From: Siminovitchia terrae
Lineage (GTDB): Bacteria > Bacillota > Bacilli > Bacillales > Bacillaceae_C
Assembly (NCBI RefSeq): GCF_003605405.2
Contig: NZ_QYTW02000009.1
Span: 1-64,000, forward strand
Direction: 5' to 3'
Length of the DNA: 64,000 bases
How positions within the stretch are numbered: the first letter of the stretch is position 1; the number at the start of each line of letters is the position of its first letter. This document shows positions 18,928 to 27,027 of the stretch, piece by piece. A program made the translations under genes and the position numbers. Under the pieces are notes generated by a model. It made no database searches. It was not told where the DNA came from and saw nothing but the letters and a program-made list of their open reading frames with translations.

Positions 18928-19473
18928 TTACTCGGAATCGTCTTCTACCAATATTTCGTAGCCTTCATCATTTTCTTCAACCAGTGCATTTTTGGGCGTA
19001 AAGAAAAGTGTTTTAAAATATAAAAGGTCAAATGCTGATATACCGTTATGGTATGCAAGCAAAATGGTAATATAGTGCCCAAATTGCGGAAAGAAAAAAA
19101 TAGCTGCAATGAGCAGTACATTCAGCACAATAAATGGTAATATAAGCGCCAATCCAAATTTTGCTTTAGGAATCGGATACTCCACTTTTAAATCTATGAC
19201 AGGTATAATACGAAAATACCGCTCGATTTCCCATCTCATATGTTTATAATAAGACATGATTGGTACAATATGAAATAGTTTATGAATCGGATATAGTAAA
19301 ATAAAACTACATAAAAATATAAGGAAAAATTCATCATTGAATTCCCGGGCCGCAACTGTCTGCATTGTTACATAGGATACGATAAAAACCAATACGGAAA
19401 TCAGAGCGGAAATAAAAAAACGTCGAAAAAAATGATATTTGTGGTGCACGTTGTAGGCTTTCCAACAATGCAT
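18928..19473 (-). CDS. yhaJ: DUF3267 membrane protein YhaJ
   Basis: A 181-aa protein with four hydrophobic segments and an acidic C-terminus, of the DUF3267 type and matching YhaJ in position next to yhaI and hpr. The region HKLFHIVPIM and the loop before the third segment fit the family's pattern. Function is unknown. The ATG follows AGGGGGGCTGTTGCC. Confidence 0.75.
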   Translation of the reverse strand: MHCWKAYNVHHKYHFFRRFFISALISVLVFIVSYVTMQTVAAREFNDEFFLIFLCSFILLYPIHKLFHIVPIMSYYKHMRWEIERYFRIIPVIDLKVEYPIPKAKFGLALILPFIVLNVLLIAAIFFFPQFGHYITILLAYHNGISAFDLLYFKTLFFTPKNALVEENDEGYEILVEDDSE

Positions 19474-19617
19474 GGCAACAGCCCCCCTAACTTTGTTTAA
19501 GTTTCACTCATAATGTACGACGGATGGAAGGGAATTGCAATATGATTTTTGAGGTTTTTTCGTTATGTTGTAAAAAATTGATGATTTCATGGATGATAAA
19601 AGTACGGAGGTATGAGA

Positions 19618-19950
19618 ATGGACGAATTGAAAGAGCGAATCGAAAGGCTGGAATATCATCAAAAGCTGTTGCTGGGCATGGTCCAGCCGGTGAATAAGGA
19701 TTTCGATTTGCTGATAATAAAAAAAGGAATGACTGAGAGAGAAGTAGAGGAATTTTCCCAGCTTTGTGAAGAATTAACAGATGAGATGGAAAAGCAAAAA
19801 GCGGAAAAGTTTGTTTTTCATTTTCCGCTTTTCAAACAATTCACTTCTAGATTGAACGGGAAACTCAAGCCTGAAGAAACCATACAGGCATGCTTGAATC
19901 AAAAGGTTCATCCCGAGCTAATGAAAATACTATGGCTGAATATCAAATGA
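19618..19950 (+). CDS. yhaI: DUF1878 protein YhaI
   Basis: A 110-aa soluble helical protein with a coiled-coil-like N-terminus (LKERIERLEYHQKLLLGM), the expected YhaI length, adjacent to hpr as in B. subtilis. The start at 19618 is chosen because GGAGG ends seven bases before it; the ATG at 19612 touches the Shine-Dalgarno. It is convergent with hpr, with only nine bases between the stops. Function is unknown. Confidence 0.8.
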   Translation: MDELKERIERLEYHQKLLLGMVQPVNKDFDLLIIKKGMTEREVEEFSQLCEELTDEMEKQKAEKFVFHFPLFKQFTSRLNGKLKPEETIQACLNQKVHPELMKILWLNIK

Positions 19951-19959
19951 TATCCAATT

Positions 19960-20529
19960 TTATACAGCGCTGTTGATTTCAGCCTTTTCCAATCTTCTTC
20001 CCTCTTCCAAGAAATCGGATTCGAGGTTATTGAAAGATTTTTCGAAAATCTCCATAAAATCATCCCCGTATATTTGCCTTACAATCGCCATCATTTCCAT
20101 GGCTTCAGGAAGTTTGCCATATAAATCCCTAAGAGGTGAAGCTCCTGTGAAAACTGAGTCAGCCTCGGGATCGTAACAATCGATTAAATCAAGCAAAAGG
20201 TCTTCTCCAAGCTTTGTCAATTTCACGTACGTATTTCGTTTATCATTCTCTTTTTTTGAAAATTGAAGATATCCACGCTCTGCCAGCTTTTTAGAGAAGT
20301 TGAAGGCAGTGGATACGTGCATTACACCAAATTTTGCAATATCTGAAATGGAGGCGCCTTTTAAATGATAGGCGATCCATAAAATATGGTGTTCATTGAT
20401 ATTCAAATTATACGGCTTAATCCAGTTCTGCCAATCTTTCTCAATGGTTTTCCACAATGCTTTACTTAATTGGGCCATGCGTTGGCTGAAGATCATTGCT
20501 TCTTTGACGGAAACGTGTTTGCTTGCCAT
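19960..20529 (-). CDS. hpr: MarR-family transition-state regulator Hpr (ScoC)
   Basis: A 189-aa MarR-type DNA-binding protein. In B. subtilis Hpr/ScoC represses extracellular protease, peptide-transport and sporulation genes. The winged helix spans about residues 40-120, with the recognition region [22 protein letters not shown] and the wing [16 protein letters not shown]. The C-terminal helices mediate dimerisation. The ATG lies behind GCGGGGGAAT; an upstream in-frame start lacks a site. It is slightly shorter than the 203-aa B. subtilis protein at the C-terminus. Confidence 0.93.
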   Translation of the reverse strand: MASKHVSVKEAMIFSQRMAQLSKALWKTIEKDWQNWIKPYNLNINEHHILWIAYHLKGASISDIAKFGVMHVSTAFNFSKKLAERGYLQFSKKENDKRNTYVKLTKLGEDLLLDLIDCYDPEADSVFTGASPLRDLYGKLPEAMEMMAIVRQIYGDDFMEIFEKSFNNLESDFLEEGRRLEKAEINSAV

Positions 20530-20674
20530 TTTATTCCCCCGCTTTAAAGGTATTTCTATTATTATGCAAAAAAAATCATAAAAATGCAATCTGAAAAAAA
20601 TTTGGAAAATTTTGAATGAGGTAATTAAGAGAAAGGCAAGAGCGGTTTATTTTGATCTCTTGCCTTGGAACCAA

Positions 20675-21052
20675 TTAGGAAGGGCGTATGACACCTTTAC
20701 CTTCTTCCAGCTTGTTCTCCAGCTCTGCAATCGTTTTTTGGATGTTCTTAATCTCAGTTTGCATTGCTTCTTTCGTAGGCTCGATTTCATGCTGCCATTC
20801 TTCTACGGCCATTTTTACGTCGGTTGCTAGCTCTTTGATGATTTCTTTTCCATCGTGAGAAAGCTTTGTTACGGATTCTTTCAATTCAGTTGCATTTTCT
20901 TTAAATTCGCTGGCAATCTTGATCCATTCATCTTTCGATTCCCTCATTTGTTTGCGCAGTTCTTTGCCCGATAGTGGAGCATATAGTAGAGCTGCAGCCG
21001 CACCGACAGCTCCTCCCACAAATAGTCCGTAAGTTAACATTTTTTTGTTCAT
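20675..21052 (-). CDS. yhaH: YtxH/YhaH family stress-type membrane protein
   Basis: A 125-aa protein with one N-terminal membrane helix (YGLFVGGAVGAAAALLYAP) followed by the family motif SGKELRKQMRE and a long amphipathic coiled-coil tail. It matches YhaH next to hpr. Relatives are general-stress proteins of unknown mechanism. The start follows GGGGGAGGAAAA. Confidence 0.85.
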   Translation of the reverse strand: MNKKMLTYGLFVGGAVGAAAALLYAPLSGKELRKQMRESKDEWIKIASEFKENATELKESVTKLSHDGKEIIKELATDVKMAVEEWQHEIEPTKEAMQTEIKNIQKTIAELENKLEEGKGVIRPS

Positions 21053-21164
21053 TTTTCCTCCCCCTTGTTCTCTTATAAAATATTTTTCTGGATAAAAATA
21101 AACTCTCCTGATAATCACTTTACCCGAACTTGTTCATGTACACACTTTTTTTGCATAGTATATA

Positions 21165-21475
21165 GAAAAGCTGAAGGCGTCGTTTAGCGATGTACAGACT
21201 GGAGTGCCTTTGACGAGATAAAGGAAACACGGCGACGAAGGAGCCGATGTTGACTTATCGTAGGAAAAGGCTCGAAGTCTGCTAGTCGCTGACGCCGGAA
21301 GCTGGACAAAAGAAAAGCTGAAGCGCCTTGCTCAGCCCCGCCAAGCACAAGACGGTTCCCGAGGAGGCATTCTTTCAGCCACCACAGGGAAGAGGCTTGT
21401 GACCTCGAGGGGCTAGGCGCAGAAACTGGACAAAAGAAAAGCTGAAGTCCTTTGCTCCAAGCAAGTCCAAAAAAA
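21165..21475 (-). repeat. Family A repeat copy, inverted, with internal duplication
   Basis: Read on the minus strand, 21177-21310 matches the left half of the family A copy at 60.17 kb (CTAGCAGACTTCG, then ACGATAAGTCAACATCGGCT). A second block repeats the GGACAAAAGAAAAGCTGAAG sequence at about 21303 and 21430, so part of the element is duplicated. No gene is present. Confidence 0.65.
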
Positions 21476-21524
21476 TTTGGAACTTCCTTTCCTTTTTACA
21501 CAAGAAAGGATAGAGGTGGACAAC

Positions 21525-21719
21525 TTGAATCTCATCAGGATTATTTTTCTCATTATGGGCACATTGATGCTCGTAAGCATGTTCTATAATGTTATTTTAT
21601 ACCAACGCCCGGGTATTTATCCTCCAAAGAAGGTGTTGAGGGCTCGCGCAGCTTCTTTGGGAAGCATTGGTGGAATCTTGTTCATTGTCGGTCTTTTATT
21701 TTCCCTTTTTTCCAAGTAA
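21525..21719 (+). CDS. Small membrane protein, 64 aa (YhzF-like by position)
   Basis: Two hydrophobic segments are separated by a short basic loop (QRPGIYPPKKVLRARA). The TTG start lies behind GAGGTGGACAAC; the upstream frame reaches into the family A repeat and lacks a site. B. subtilis has a similarly sized gene, yhzF, in this neighbourhood, but I do not claim homology with certainty. Confidence 0.6.
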   Translation: MNLIRIIFLIMGTLMLVSMFYNVILYQRPGIYPPKKVLRARAASLGSIGGILFIVGLLFSLFSK

Positions 21720-21754
21720 AATAAGAACCCTCACCAGCGGCGGGGTTCTTATTG
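21720..21754. terminator. Bidirectional terminator, 64-aa gene and trpP
   Basis: An 11-bp perfect stem (AATAAGAACCC / GGGTTCTTATT) lies between the convergent genes. Confidence 0.8.
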
Positions 21755-21757
21755 ACT

Positions 21758-22279
21758 TTATGAAGCTTGCTGCATAAGGTTCGTCCTTTTTAAAATCGTT
21801 TTTACAATTGGAAAAAGGACGAACATGGCGACTGCGTTCATGATTGTTGCAGGGATGACTACTGAACCGAATAGTGCTGCAAACGGTCCTGGCAAGCCGA
21901 CAATAAGATAAGCCGATGTGAGGAAGACTGTACCGGAAACGATTGTGCCGATCCCCGTAAGGATAGAGACTCCAATCAAATTGGACATATTTTTCGCGAT
22001 CAGCAAATAAAGTCCAAAGAAAACAAAAGCAGTAACCGGTTTGTCGATTAAGTTTGGAATAAGTCCTCCGGGGAAGCTTGAAGTGAGTCCTGCAAGTAAT
22101 CCGGTGACTAAACCTAGCAAAAGCACGTTTTTCTTATCAGGGAAAAGTGCTATCCCCAAAAACATCATAGCCAGCATTGTGTCCGGCTTCATACCCATAT
22201 AGATCCCAGGCATAATAAAATGCAGGGCGGCGCCGATTGCCACAAATAACGATAAAATAACAAGCGTTCTTGTATTCAT
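21758..22279 (-). CDS. trpP: Tryptophan transporter TrpP
   Basis: A 173-aa integral membrane protein with five to six hydrophobic segments, matching the TrpP (YhaG) family of tryptophan uptake proteins, in its usual place near hit and hpr. It would import tryptophan. The start ATG follows AAGAGGAG. The 5' leader contains six G/TAG triplets at exact five-base spacing over the Shine-Dalgarno, a TRAP target (see separate entry), which supports the functional call. Confidence 0.92.
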   Translation of the reverse strand: MNTRTLVILSLFVAIGAALHFIMPGIYMGMKPDTMLAMMFLGIALFPDKKNVLLLGLVTGLLAGLTSSFPGGLIPNLIDKPVTAFVFFGLYLLIAKNMSNLIGVSILTGIGTIVSGTVFLTSAYLIVGLPGPFAALFGSVVIPATIMNAVAMFVLFPIVKTILKRTNLMQQAS

Positions 22280-22285
22280 TTGTAA

Positions 22286-22313
22286 CTCTCCTCTTCTCTT
22301 CTAAACTCAACTC
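22286..22313 (-). promoter_or_regulatory. TRAP-binding site over the trpP ribosome-binding site
   Basis: On the minus strand six triplets, GAG-GAG-TAG-GAG-GAG-GAG, follow each other with exactly two bases between them (TT, TT, AA, AA, GA). The last two overlap the Shine-Dalgarno, six bases before the ATG. TRAP (MtrB) binds (G/U)AG repeats with two- to three-base spacers and in B. subtilis blocks trpP translation. The sequence is direct evidence for the site; repression is inferred. Confidence 0.85.
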
Positions 22314-22427
22314 ATAATGTCAATCCTGACATGCTCTGATGCTGCCAGCGAAAGATTAACAGTATTGTAGCATAATATTTTCTGAAAATGAAGCCTTTTT
22401 TCGTTGAGAAAGGATCGTACATCTCTT

Positions 22428-22850
22428 TTATTTCAATCGGCTGGAAATTTCGGCCGCCATTTGTTGTAAATCTTCAGGAGTGTATTCGGATTGATGGCTC
22501 ACAAACTGCTTTGAAAAGCCGTCATTTGCATCATATCTTGGAATCAAGTGCATGTGGTAATGAAACACTTCCTGTCCGGCAAAAGAACCATTGTTGTTTA
22601 GAAGGTTTATGCCTTTTGCACCAAACTGATCTTTAATAGCCTGTGCAATTTTGGGAACCGCGGAAAAAAGCTTGGCTGCAGTTTCTTCGTCCATTTCAAA
22701 AATATCTGTTTTATGTACTTTGGGGATGACAAGTGTATGTCCTTTTGTGATTTGGCTTATATCCAAAAAAGCCAGAATATCTTCGTTTTCAAAAATCTTT
22801 GCTGACGGAAGTTCTCCATTTACAATTTTACAAAAAATACAGTTGCTCAT
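22428..22850 (-). CDS. hit: HIT-family protein Hit
   Basis: A 140-aa histidine-triad nucleotide-binding protein of the HINT/YhaE type, hydrolysing nucleotide phosphoramidate-like substrates. It has an N-terminal zinc-binding CxxC (NCIFCKIV) and the triad HYHMHLIP (HxHxH). The ATG beginning MSNC is preferred because GAGGTGG is about eight bases upstream; the ATG six bases earlier is too close. It is divergent from ecsA, as in B. subtilis. Confidence 0.93.
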   Translation of the reverse strand: MSNCIFCKIVNGELPSAKIFENEDILAFLDISQITKGHTLVIPKVHKTDIFEMDEETAAKLFSAVPKIAQAIKDQFGAKGINLLNNNGSFAGQEVFHYHMHLIPRYDANDGFSKQFVSHQSEYTPEDLQQMAAEISSRLK

Positions 22851-23431
22851 GTCCATTCCACCTCGTATTGATATATAATAGCTCATTTTATCATAAGGGA
22901 AGGGGAACAACAAAAGCCATATTTGGCTTTGACAAGCTTAGATCGCGATGTCCTGTCGCTTCACTTTACCTTGTGCTCAGCAAGCTTAGCATGCAATCAG
23001 TACTTAAAGTGTCAGCGGCGCGTTATGTGCCTTCTCTCGAATTTGCATTCTCCGTTTGTTGAAGCAAGGCACAATAAAATGTGCAGAGCAGTTAAGCTCT
23101 GCACATTTGAAGGTTTGCGGTTCATTTTGGAAAGTGTTCTTCATCTAAACCATCGGTTTAACTAAAGAAACGTTTGATCAATCTTATCATGCCCAACGCA
23201 ATCATCCCCTTATGAAGGTGCAGATTACAGTTCATGCAATTGATTTGACTTTCCGCGTTTACTGCAGTTCAGTGTCTACGACAACCACCCCAGCTTCGCT
23301 TTTTCCCGCTCCTTCAAATATATATTGTGCATTTTGGCAAGACCTATAAGAGGTAAAATTCACCAGTTGTTAGTGCTTGCACGATTGTTTTTTGTTACAA
23401 TGAAATCAGTTGAACGAGAGGACGAATGAGA
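22851..23431. other. Gene-free region between hit and ecsA
   Basis: The region holds a perfect 13-bp inverted repeat at 23077-23108 (AAATGTGCAGAGC / GCTCTGCACATTT) without a T-run. Near 22935-23050 is a degraded inverted piece resembling family A (GCGATGTCCTGTCGCTTC). The rest is non-repetitive. No ribosome-binding site precedes any short frame. It must hold promoters for both hit and ecsA, which I could not define. Confidence 0.5.
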
Positions 23432-24181
23432 ATGTCTTTATTGGAAATCAAAAACCTTACCGGTGGATATACGAAAAAGCCGGTATTGAAGGATGTCTCT
23501 TTTTCTATGGAGGAAGGGACGATAATCGGCTTGATCGGACTGAATGGGGCTGGAAAGAGTACGACAATTAAGCATATTATCGGCTTGATGGAGCCGCGTT
23601 CAGGGAATATCACCATACATGGTACCCAGTTGGAAGAGGATCTGGTCAAATATCGGAAGCAGTTTTCCTTTGTGCCTGAAACACCGGTCCTGTATGATGA
23701 ATTGACACTTGAGGAGCATTTGCAATTGACCGCAATGGCCTATGGATTATCGCAGGATACATATGAATCAAGGGTTATGCCACTGCTTAAGGAGTTTCGG
23801 CTTGATAAAAAAATGAAATGGTTTCCTTCCCATTTTTCCAAAGGCATGAAACAAAAAGTGATGATTATGTGTGCCTTTCTCATTGAACCGTCATTGTATA
23901 TCATTGATGAGCCGTTTGTAGGGCTTGACCCGCTCGGAATTCAGTCGCTGCTTGAATTGATGGAAAAGATGAAGGATAAAGGGGCGGGCATATTAATGTC
24001 GACTCATATCCTGTCGACGGCCGAGCAATTTTGTGATGGATTCGTCATTTTACATGACGGCATGGTTCGGGCAAAGGGGACTTTGGAAGAGCTGCAAGAA
24101 CAGTTCGGCATGCGTGGTGCAACTTTGAATGACATTTATATTCAATTGACAAAGGAAGAGCCTGATGAAGCAAATAAATGA
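23432..24181 (+). CDS. ecsA: ABC transporter ATP-binding protein EcsA
   Basis: A 249-aa ATPase of the Ecs transporter, which in B. subtilis affects protein secretion, competence and regulated intramembrane proteolysis. Walker A is GLNGAGKST (36-44). The ABC signature is in HFSKGMKQKVMI and Walker B in SLYIIDEPFVGLDP. The start at 23432 is preferred to the ATG six bases earlier because of Shine-Dalgarno spacing. It overlaps ecsB by 17 bases, indicating coupled translation. Confidence 0.95.
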   Translation: MSLLEIKNLTGGYTKKPVLKDVSFSMEEGTIIGLIGLNGAGKSTTIKHIIGLMEPRSGNITIHGTQLEEDLVKYRKQFSFVPETPVLYDELTLEEHLQLTAMAYGLSQDTYESRVMPLLKEFRLDKKMKWFPSHFSKGMKQKVMIMCAFLIEPSLYIIDEPFVGLDPLGIQSLLELMEKMKDKGAGILMSTHILSTAEQFCDGFVILHDGMVRAKGTLEELQEQFGMRGATLNDIYIQLTKEEPDEANK

Positions 24182-25388
24182 GCTATGGCCTGAAAGGCTT
24201 CAGGAATTTATAAAAGAAATGCGCCGTTACTTCAAATATATGTTTAACGACCATATGAGGTTTGTCTTGATATTTGGAGGCGGTGCAGCCATTTATTATT
24301 ATTCGCAATGGGTGAAGCAGCTCACGCCGGAATTTCCGATCAGTCTTGTTATGTCGCTAATTTTAGCTTTCTTCCTGACCATTAGTCCAATCATTACTTT
24401 GTTAAAGGAAGGGGATATGGTTTTCTTATTGCCACTGGAGAAAGAGCTGTCGGATTATTTCAGAAAAGGGATGAGACTCAGCTTTACTATCCAGGCGTAC
24501 CTGCTGCTGCTCGTACTTGCCGCACTCATGCCCATGTATTTTAAAGCAACGGGTGCTGGTTTGGTTTCTTTTCTATATTTATTCGGATTGCTTCTACTTC
24601 TGAAATATTGGAATTTAAGGCTTCATTGGGATACGATGAAAACGACGGAGCAGGGGACTCAAATCGCGGATCCGCTCATTCGCTTTATCCTGAATGCATC
24701 GGCGCTTTATCTTATTATTGAAAAAGCTTCGTGGTGGTTCATATTGGCGGTTCTTTTGATCATGGTAGCTTTTGCTCTTTTTATAAGGGCTTCAGTGAAA
24801 AACAAGTTGCTGAAATGGGAGCTGTTGATTGAAAAAGAACAAGGCAGGATGCAAATGTTCTATAGGATGGCAAATATGTTCACGGATGTTCCCCATTTAA
24901 AAAGTAAGGTATGGCGAAGAAAATGGCTGGATCCTGTTTTTCGATTTATTCCATTTGGAGACAAAAACACTTTCCGCTACTTATATTCAAGGACGCTTGT
25001 TCGGACTAGCGAATATTCAGGGCTGATTGTCCGACTCACGTTGATTGCTGCTGTTATTTTATTTTTTGTTAATAACTTATACGTGGCAGTTGGCGTTTCC
25101 CTACTCTTTCTATATTTGACGGGCTTTCAGCTTCTTCCCATTTTTAAGCGGCATGATACCAAGGTCTGGATACATCTATATCCAGTACAGCCCATCTATA
25201 AAAAGGTAGATTTTTATCGTTTATTGATCCAAGTGCTCGTCATTCAGGGGCTGGTGTTCGGGGGGGTAACTGCATTGGGTGGAAGCTTTGTCAACGCCGG
25301 ACTGGTTCTAATGGTAAGCCTTTTGTTTGCGTTTATTTTCGGTAAGCGTTATGCCCCTGGGAGAATTAGGAAAATGGAACAATATTAA
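24165..25388 (+). CDS. ecsB: ABC transporter permease EcsB
   Basis: A 407-aa permease with about eight to ten hydrophobic segments and basic cytoplasmic loops, pairing with EcsA. The ATG lies inside the ecsA end behind AAGGAAGAGCC. The B. subtilis operon has a third gene, ecsC; here a terminator follows at once and no ecsC is visible. Confidence 0.93.
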   Translation: MKQINELWPERLQEFIKEMRRYFKYMFNDHMRFVLIFGGGAAIYYYSQWVKQLTPEFPISLVMSLILAFFLTISPIITLLKEGDMVFLLPLEKELSDYFRKGMRLSFTIQAYLLLLVLAALMPMYFKATGAGLVSFLYLFGLLLLLKYWNLRLHWDTMKTTEQGTQIADPLIRFILNASALYLIIEKASWWFILAVLLIMVAFALFIRASVKNKLLKWELLIEKEQGRMQMFYRMANMFTDVPHLKSKVWRRKWLDPVFRFIPFGDKNTFRYLYSRTLVRTSEYSGLIVRLTLIAAVILFFVNNLYVAVGVSLLFLYLTGFQLLPIFKRHDTKVWIHLYPVQPIYKKVDFYRLLIQVLVIQGLVFGGVTALGGSFVNAGLVLMVSLLFAFIFGKRYAPGRIRKMEQY

Positions 25389-25415
25389 AAGCACTCGCCC
25401 CGCGAGTGCTTTTCG
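25387..25415 (+). terminator. ecsAB terminator
   Basis: AAAAGCACTCGC / GCGAGTGCTTTT, 12-bp stem with CCC loop, starting at the ecsB stop. Confidence 0.9.
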
Positions 25416-25434
25416 GGTTTCAGGAATTTAAAGG

Positions 25435-25620
25435 TTGTGAATCTATCCAGCGCACTGCTTTCAGTTACAGCAGCTATCGACTGACTCGGATGTACAGGAA
25501 GTAAAAGTCAAGCGGAGCAAGAGAGGTACTTTCTGAACAAGCGAATGCCAAGTCCGAAGAATTCAGTCAGTTCTTTCAGATAGCTTCCTTAAAACTCGCT
25601 TATTTTGCTTGCTCTTTCTT
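25435..25620 (+). repeat. Degenerate family A repeat between ecsB and yhaA
   Basis: GGATGTACAGGAAGTAAAAGTCAAGCGGAGCAAG resembles the family A core (GACGTACAGGAAG, AGTGCAAGCGAAGCGACAGG) with many changes, and CTATCGACT matches its left part. It stands where ecsC would be expected. Confidence 0.45.
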
Positions 25621-25668
25621 TTTTCCATTTAGTCTCAAACTGCAAGTCAATGGACAAAGCTTACACTT

Positions 25669-26880
25669 TTAAGGGATAGCAATAGATTCATCTTTTGGAA
25701 GTTCCTGTTTTTGATATTCAACAGCAGCTAATGTCAAAGTTTTAGCCCCTAAAAGCATTGACTTTTCGTTGATATCAAATTTCGGATGATGATGCGGGTA
25801 TGGAGATTCGGTATCATCGGGTTGGGCTCCAGTGAAAAAGAAGGTACCTTTTACATGTTGTAAATAATAAGCAAAATCTTCTCCGCCCATTTGTTGTTCC
25901 AATTCTTCTACATTTGTGACCCCCGCAACGTCTACCGCTAGTTTTGCCAAAAATTCTGTCTCTTGTTTATGGTTTACGACTGCCGGATAGCCGCGGTAAT
26001 AATTGTATTCATATCCGCAGTCCCCATTGGCGAGACAAGTCCCTTTTACAACCGCTTCAATTTCTTGCTCAATTAAATCACGGACCTCTTCACTGAATGT
26101 CCTGACAGTTCCTTGTAGTTTGGCAGTATCCGCAATAACGTTGAAGGCGTTCTCGGCAATGAAAGAACCAACCGAAACAACTGCCGATTCAACAGGGTTT
26201 ACCCTTCGGCTTACAATTTGCTGAAGGTTCATGACAAGCTGAGAGCCAATCGCAACTGCATCCTTTGTTTTATGCGGCATAGCCCCATGGCCTCCCCGGC
26301 CTTTAATCAGGATTTCAAAGCGGTCTGCAGCAGCCATGAATGGGCCTGTACGATAACTAATCGTTCCATGAGGGATCTCCGCCCATAAATGCGTTCCAAA
26401 AATGGCATCTACACCATCCAGGCAGCCGTCTTTAATCATGGAGATGGCCCCGCCAGGTGCGAACTCTTCGGCATGCTGGTGAATCAATACATACTCACCT
26501 GAAAGTTCTTCCCTGAGTTCATTCAGAACCTTACCGATAATCAATAATGATGCTGTGTGACCGTCATGACCGCATGCATGCATCACACCTGGGACCATTG
26601 AACTAAACGGAAGGCCGGTTTCTTCTTGAATCGGAAGTGCATCAAAATCGGCGCGCAATGCAACGGTTTTACCAGGATTTCCGCCTTTGATCCGCGCAAC
26701 GACACCGTTTCCTCCCACATTTGTTTTTACATCAACCCCTAGTTGCTTGTAAAAGTCAGCAATATAGGCTGCTGTTTCGGTTTCTTCGAATGACAATTCG
26801 GGATTTTGATGCAGGTGGCGTCTAATTCGCACCATTTCATCGTAATATTCTTCTAATTTTTTAAATAGAGCCTGCTCCAA
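25669..26880 (-). CDS. yhaA: M20 amidohydrolase YhaA
   Basis: A 403-aa zinc-dependent aminoacylase/carboxypeptidase-like hydrolase that would deacylate N-acyl amino acids. Metal and catalytic motifs are visible: HACGHDGHTAS, the HQHAEEFAPGG block, and the C-terminal GGEDFAYYL and HHPKFDIN. The lid/dimerisation domain is in the middle. It starts with TTG behind AGGTGGTGG. It is encoded opposite to ecsAB. Confidence 0.9.
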   Translation of the reverse strand: MEQALFKKLEEYYDEMVRIRRHLHQNPELSFEETETAAYIADFYKQLGVDVKTNVGGNGVVARIKGGNPGKTVALRADFDALPIQEETGLPFSSMVPGVMHACGHDGHTASLLIIGKVLNELREELSGEYVLIHQHAEEFAPGGAISMIKDGCLDGVDAIFGTHLWAEIPHGTISYRTGPFMAAADRFEILIKGRGGHGAMPHKTKDAVAIGSQLVMNLQQIVSRRVNPVESAVVSVGSFIAENAFNVIADTAKLQGTVRTFSEEVRDLIEQEIEAVVKGTCLANGDCGYEYNYYRGYPAVVNHKQETEFLAKLAVDVAGVTNVEELEQQMGGEDFAYYLQHVKGTFFFTGAQPDDTESPYPHHHPKFDINEKSMLLGAKTLTLAAVEYQKQELPKDESIAIP

Positions 26881-27027
26881 TGAGAACCACCACCTATTTT
26901 TTATTTAAAATGATTATAGCATAGAGGAAGTCTTATATCTTTATTTGGAGAACTAGAATAAAAGTGACCGAACCACAAAGAAAGTAAGGAAATGTAGCAG
27001 ATAAGCCCATTTCCTCAAATAGATTCG

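Noticed and set aside
23077-23108. Terminator at the 13-bp inverted repeat before ecsA
   Set aside because: The stem is perfect, but no T-run follows on either strand and no gene ends nearby.
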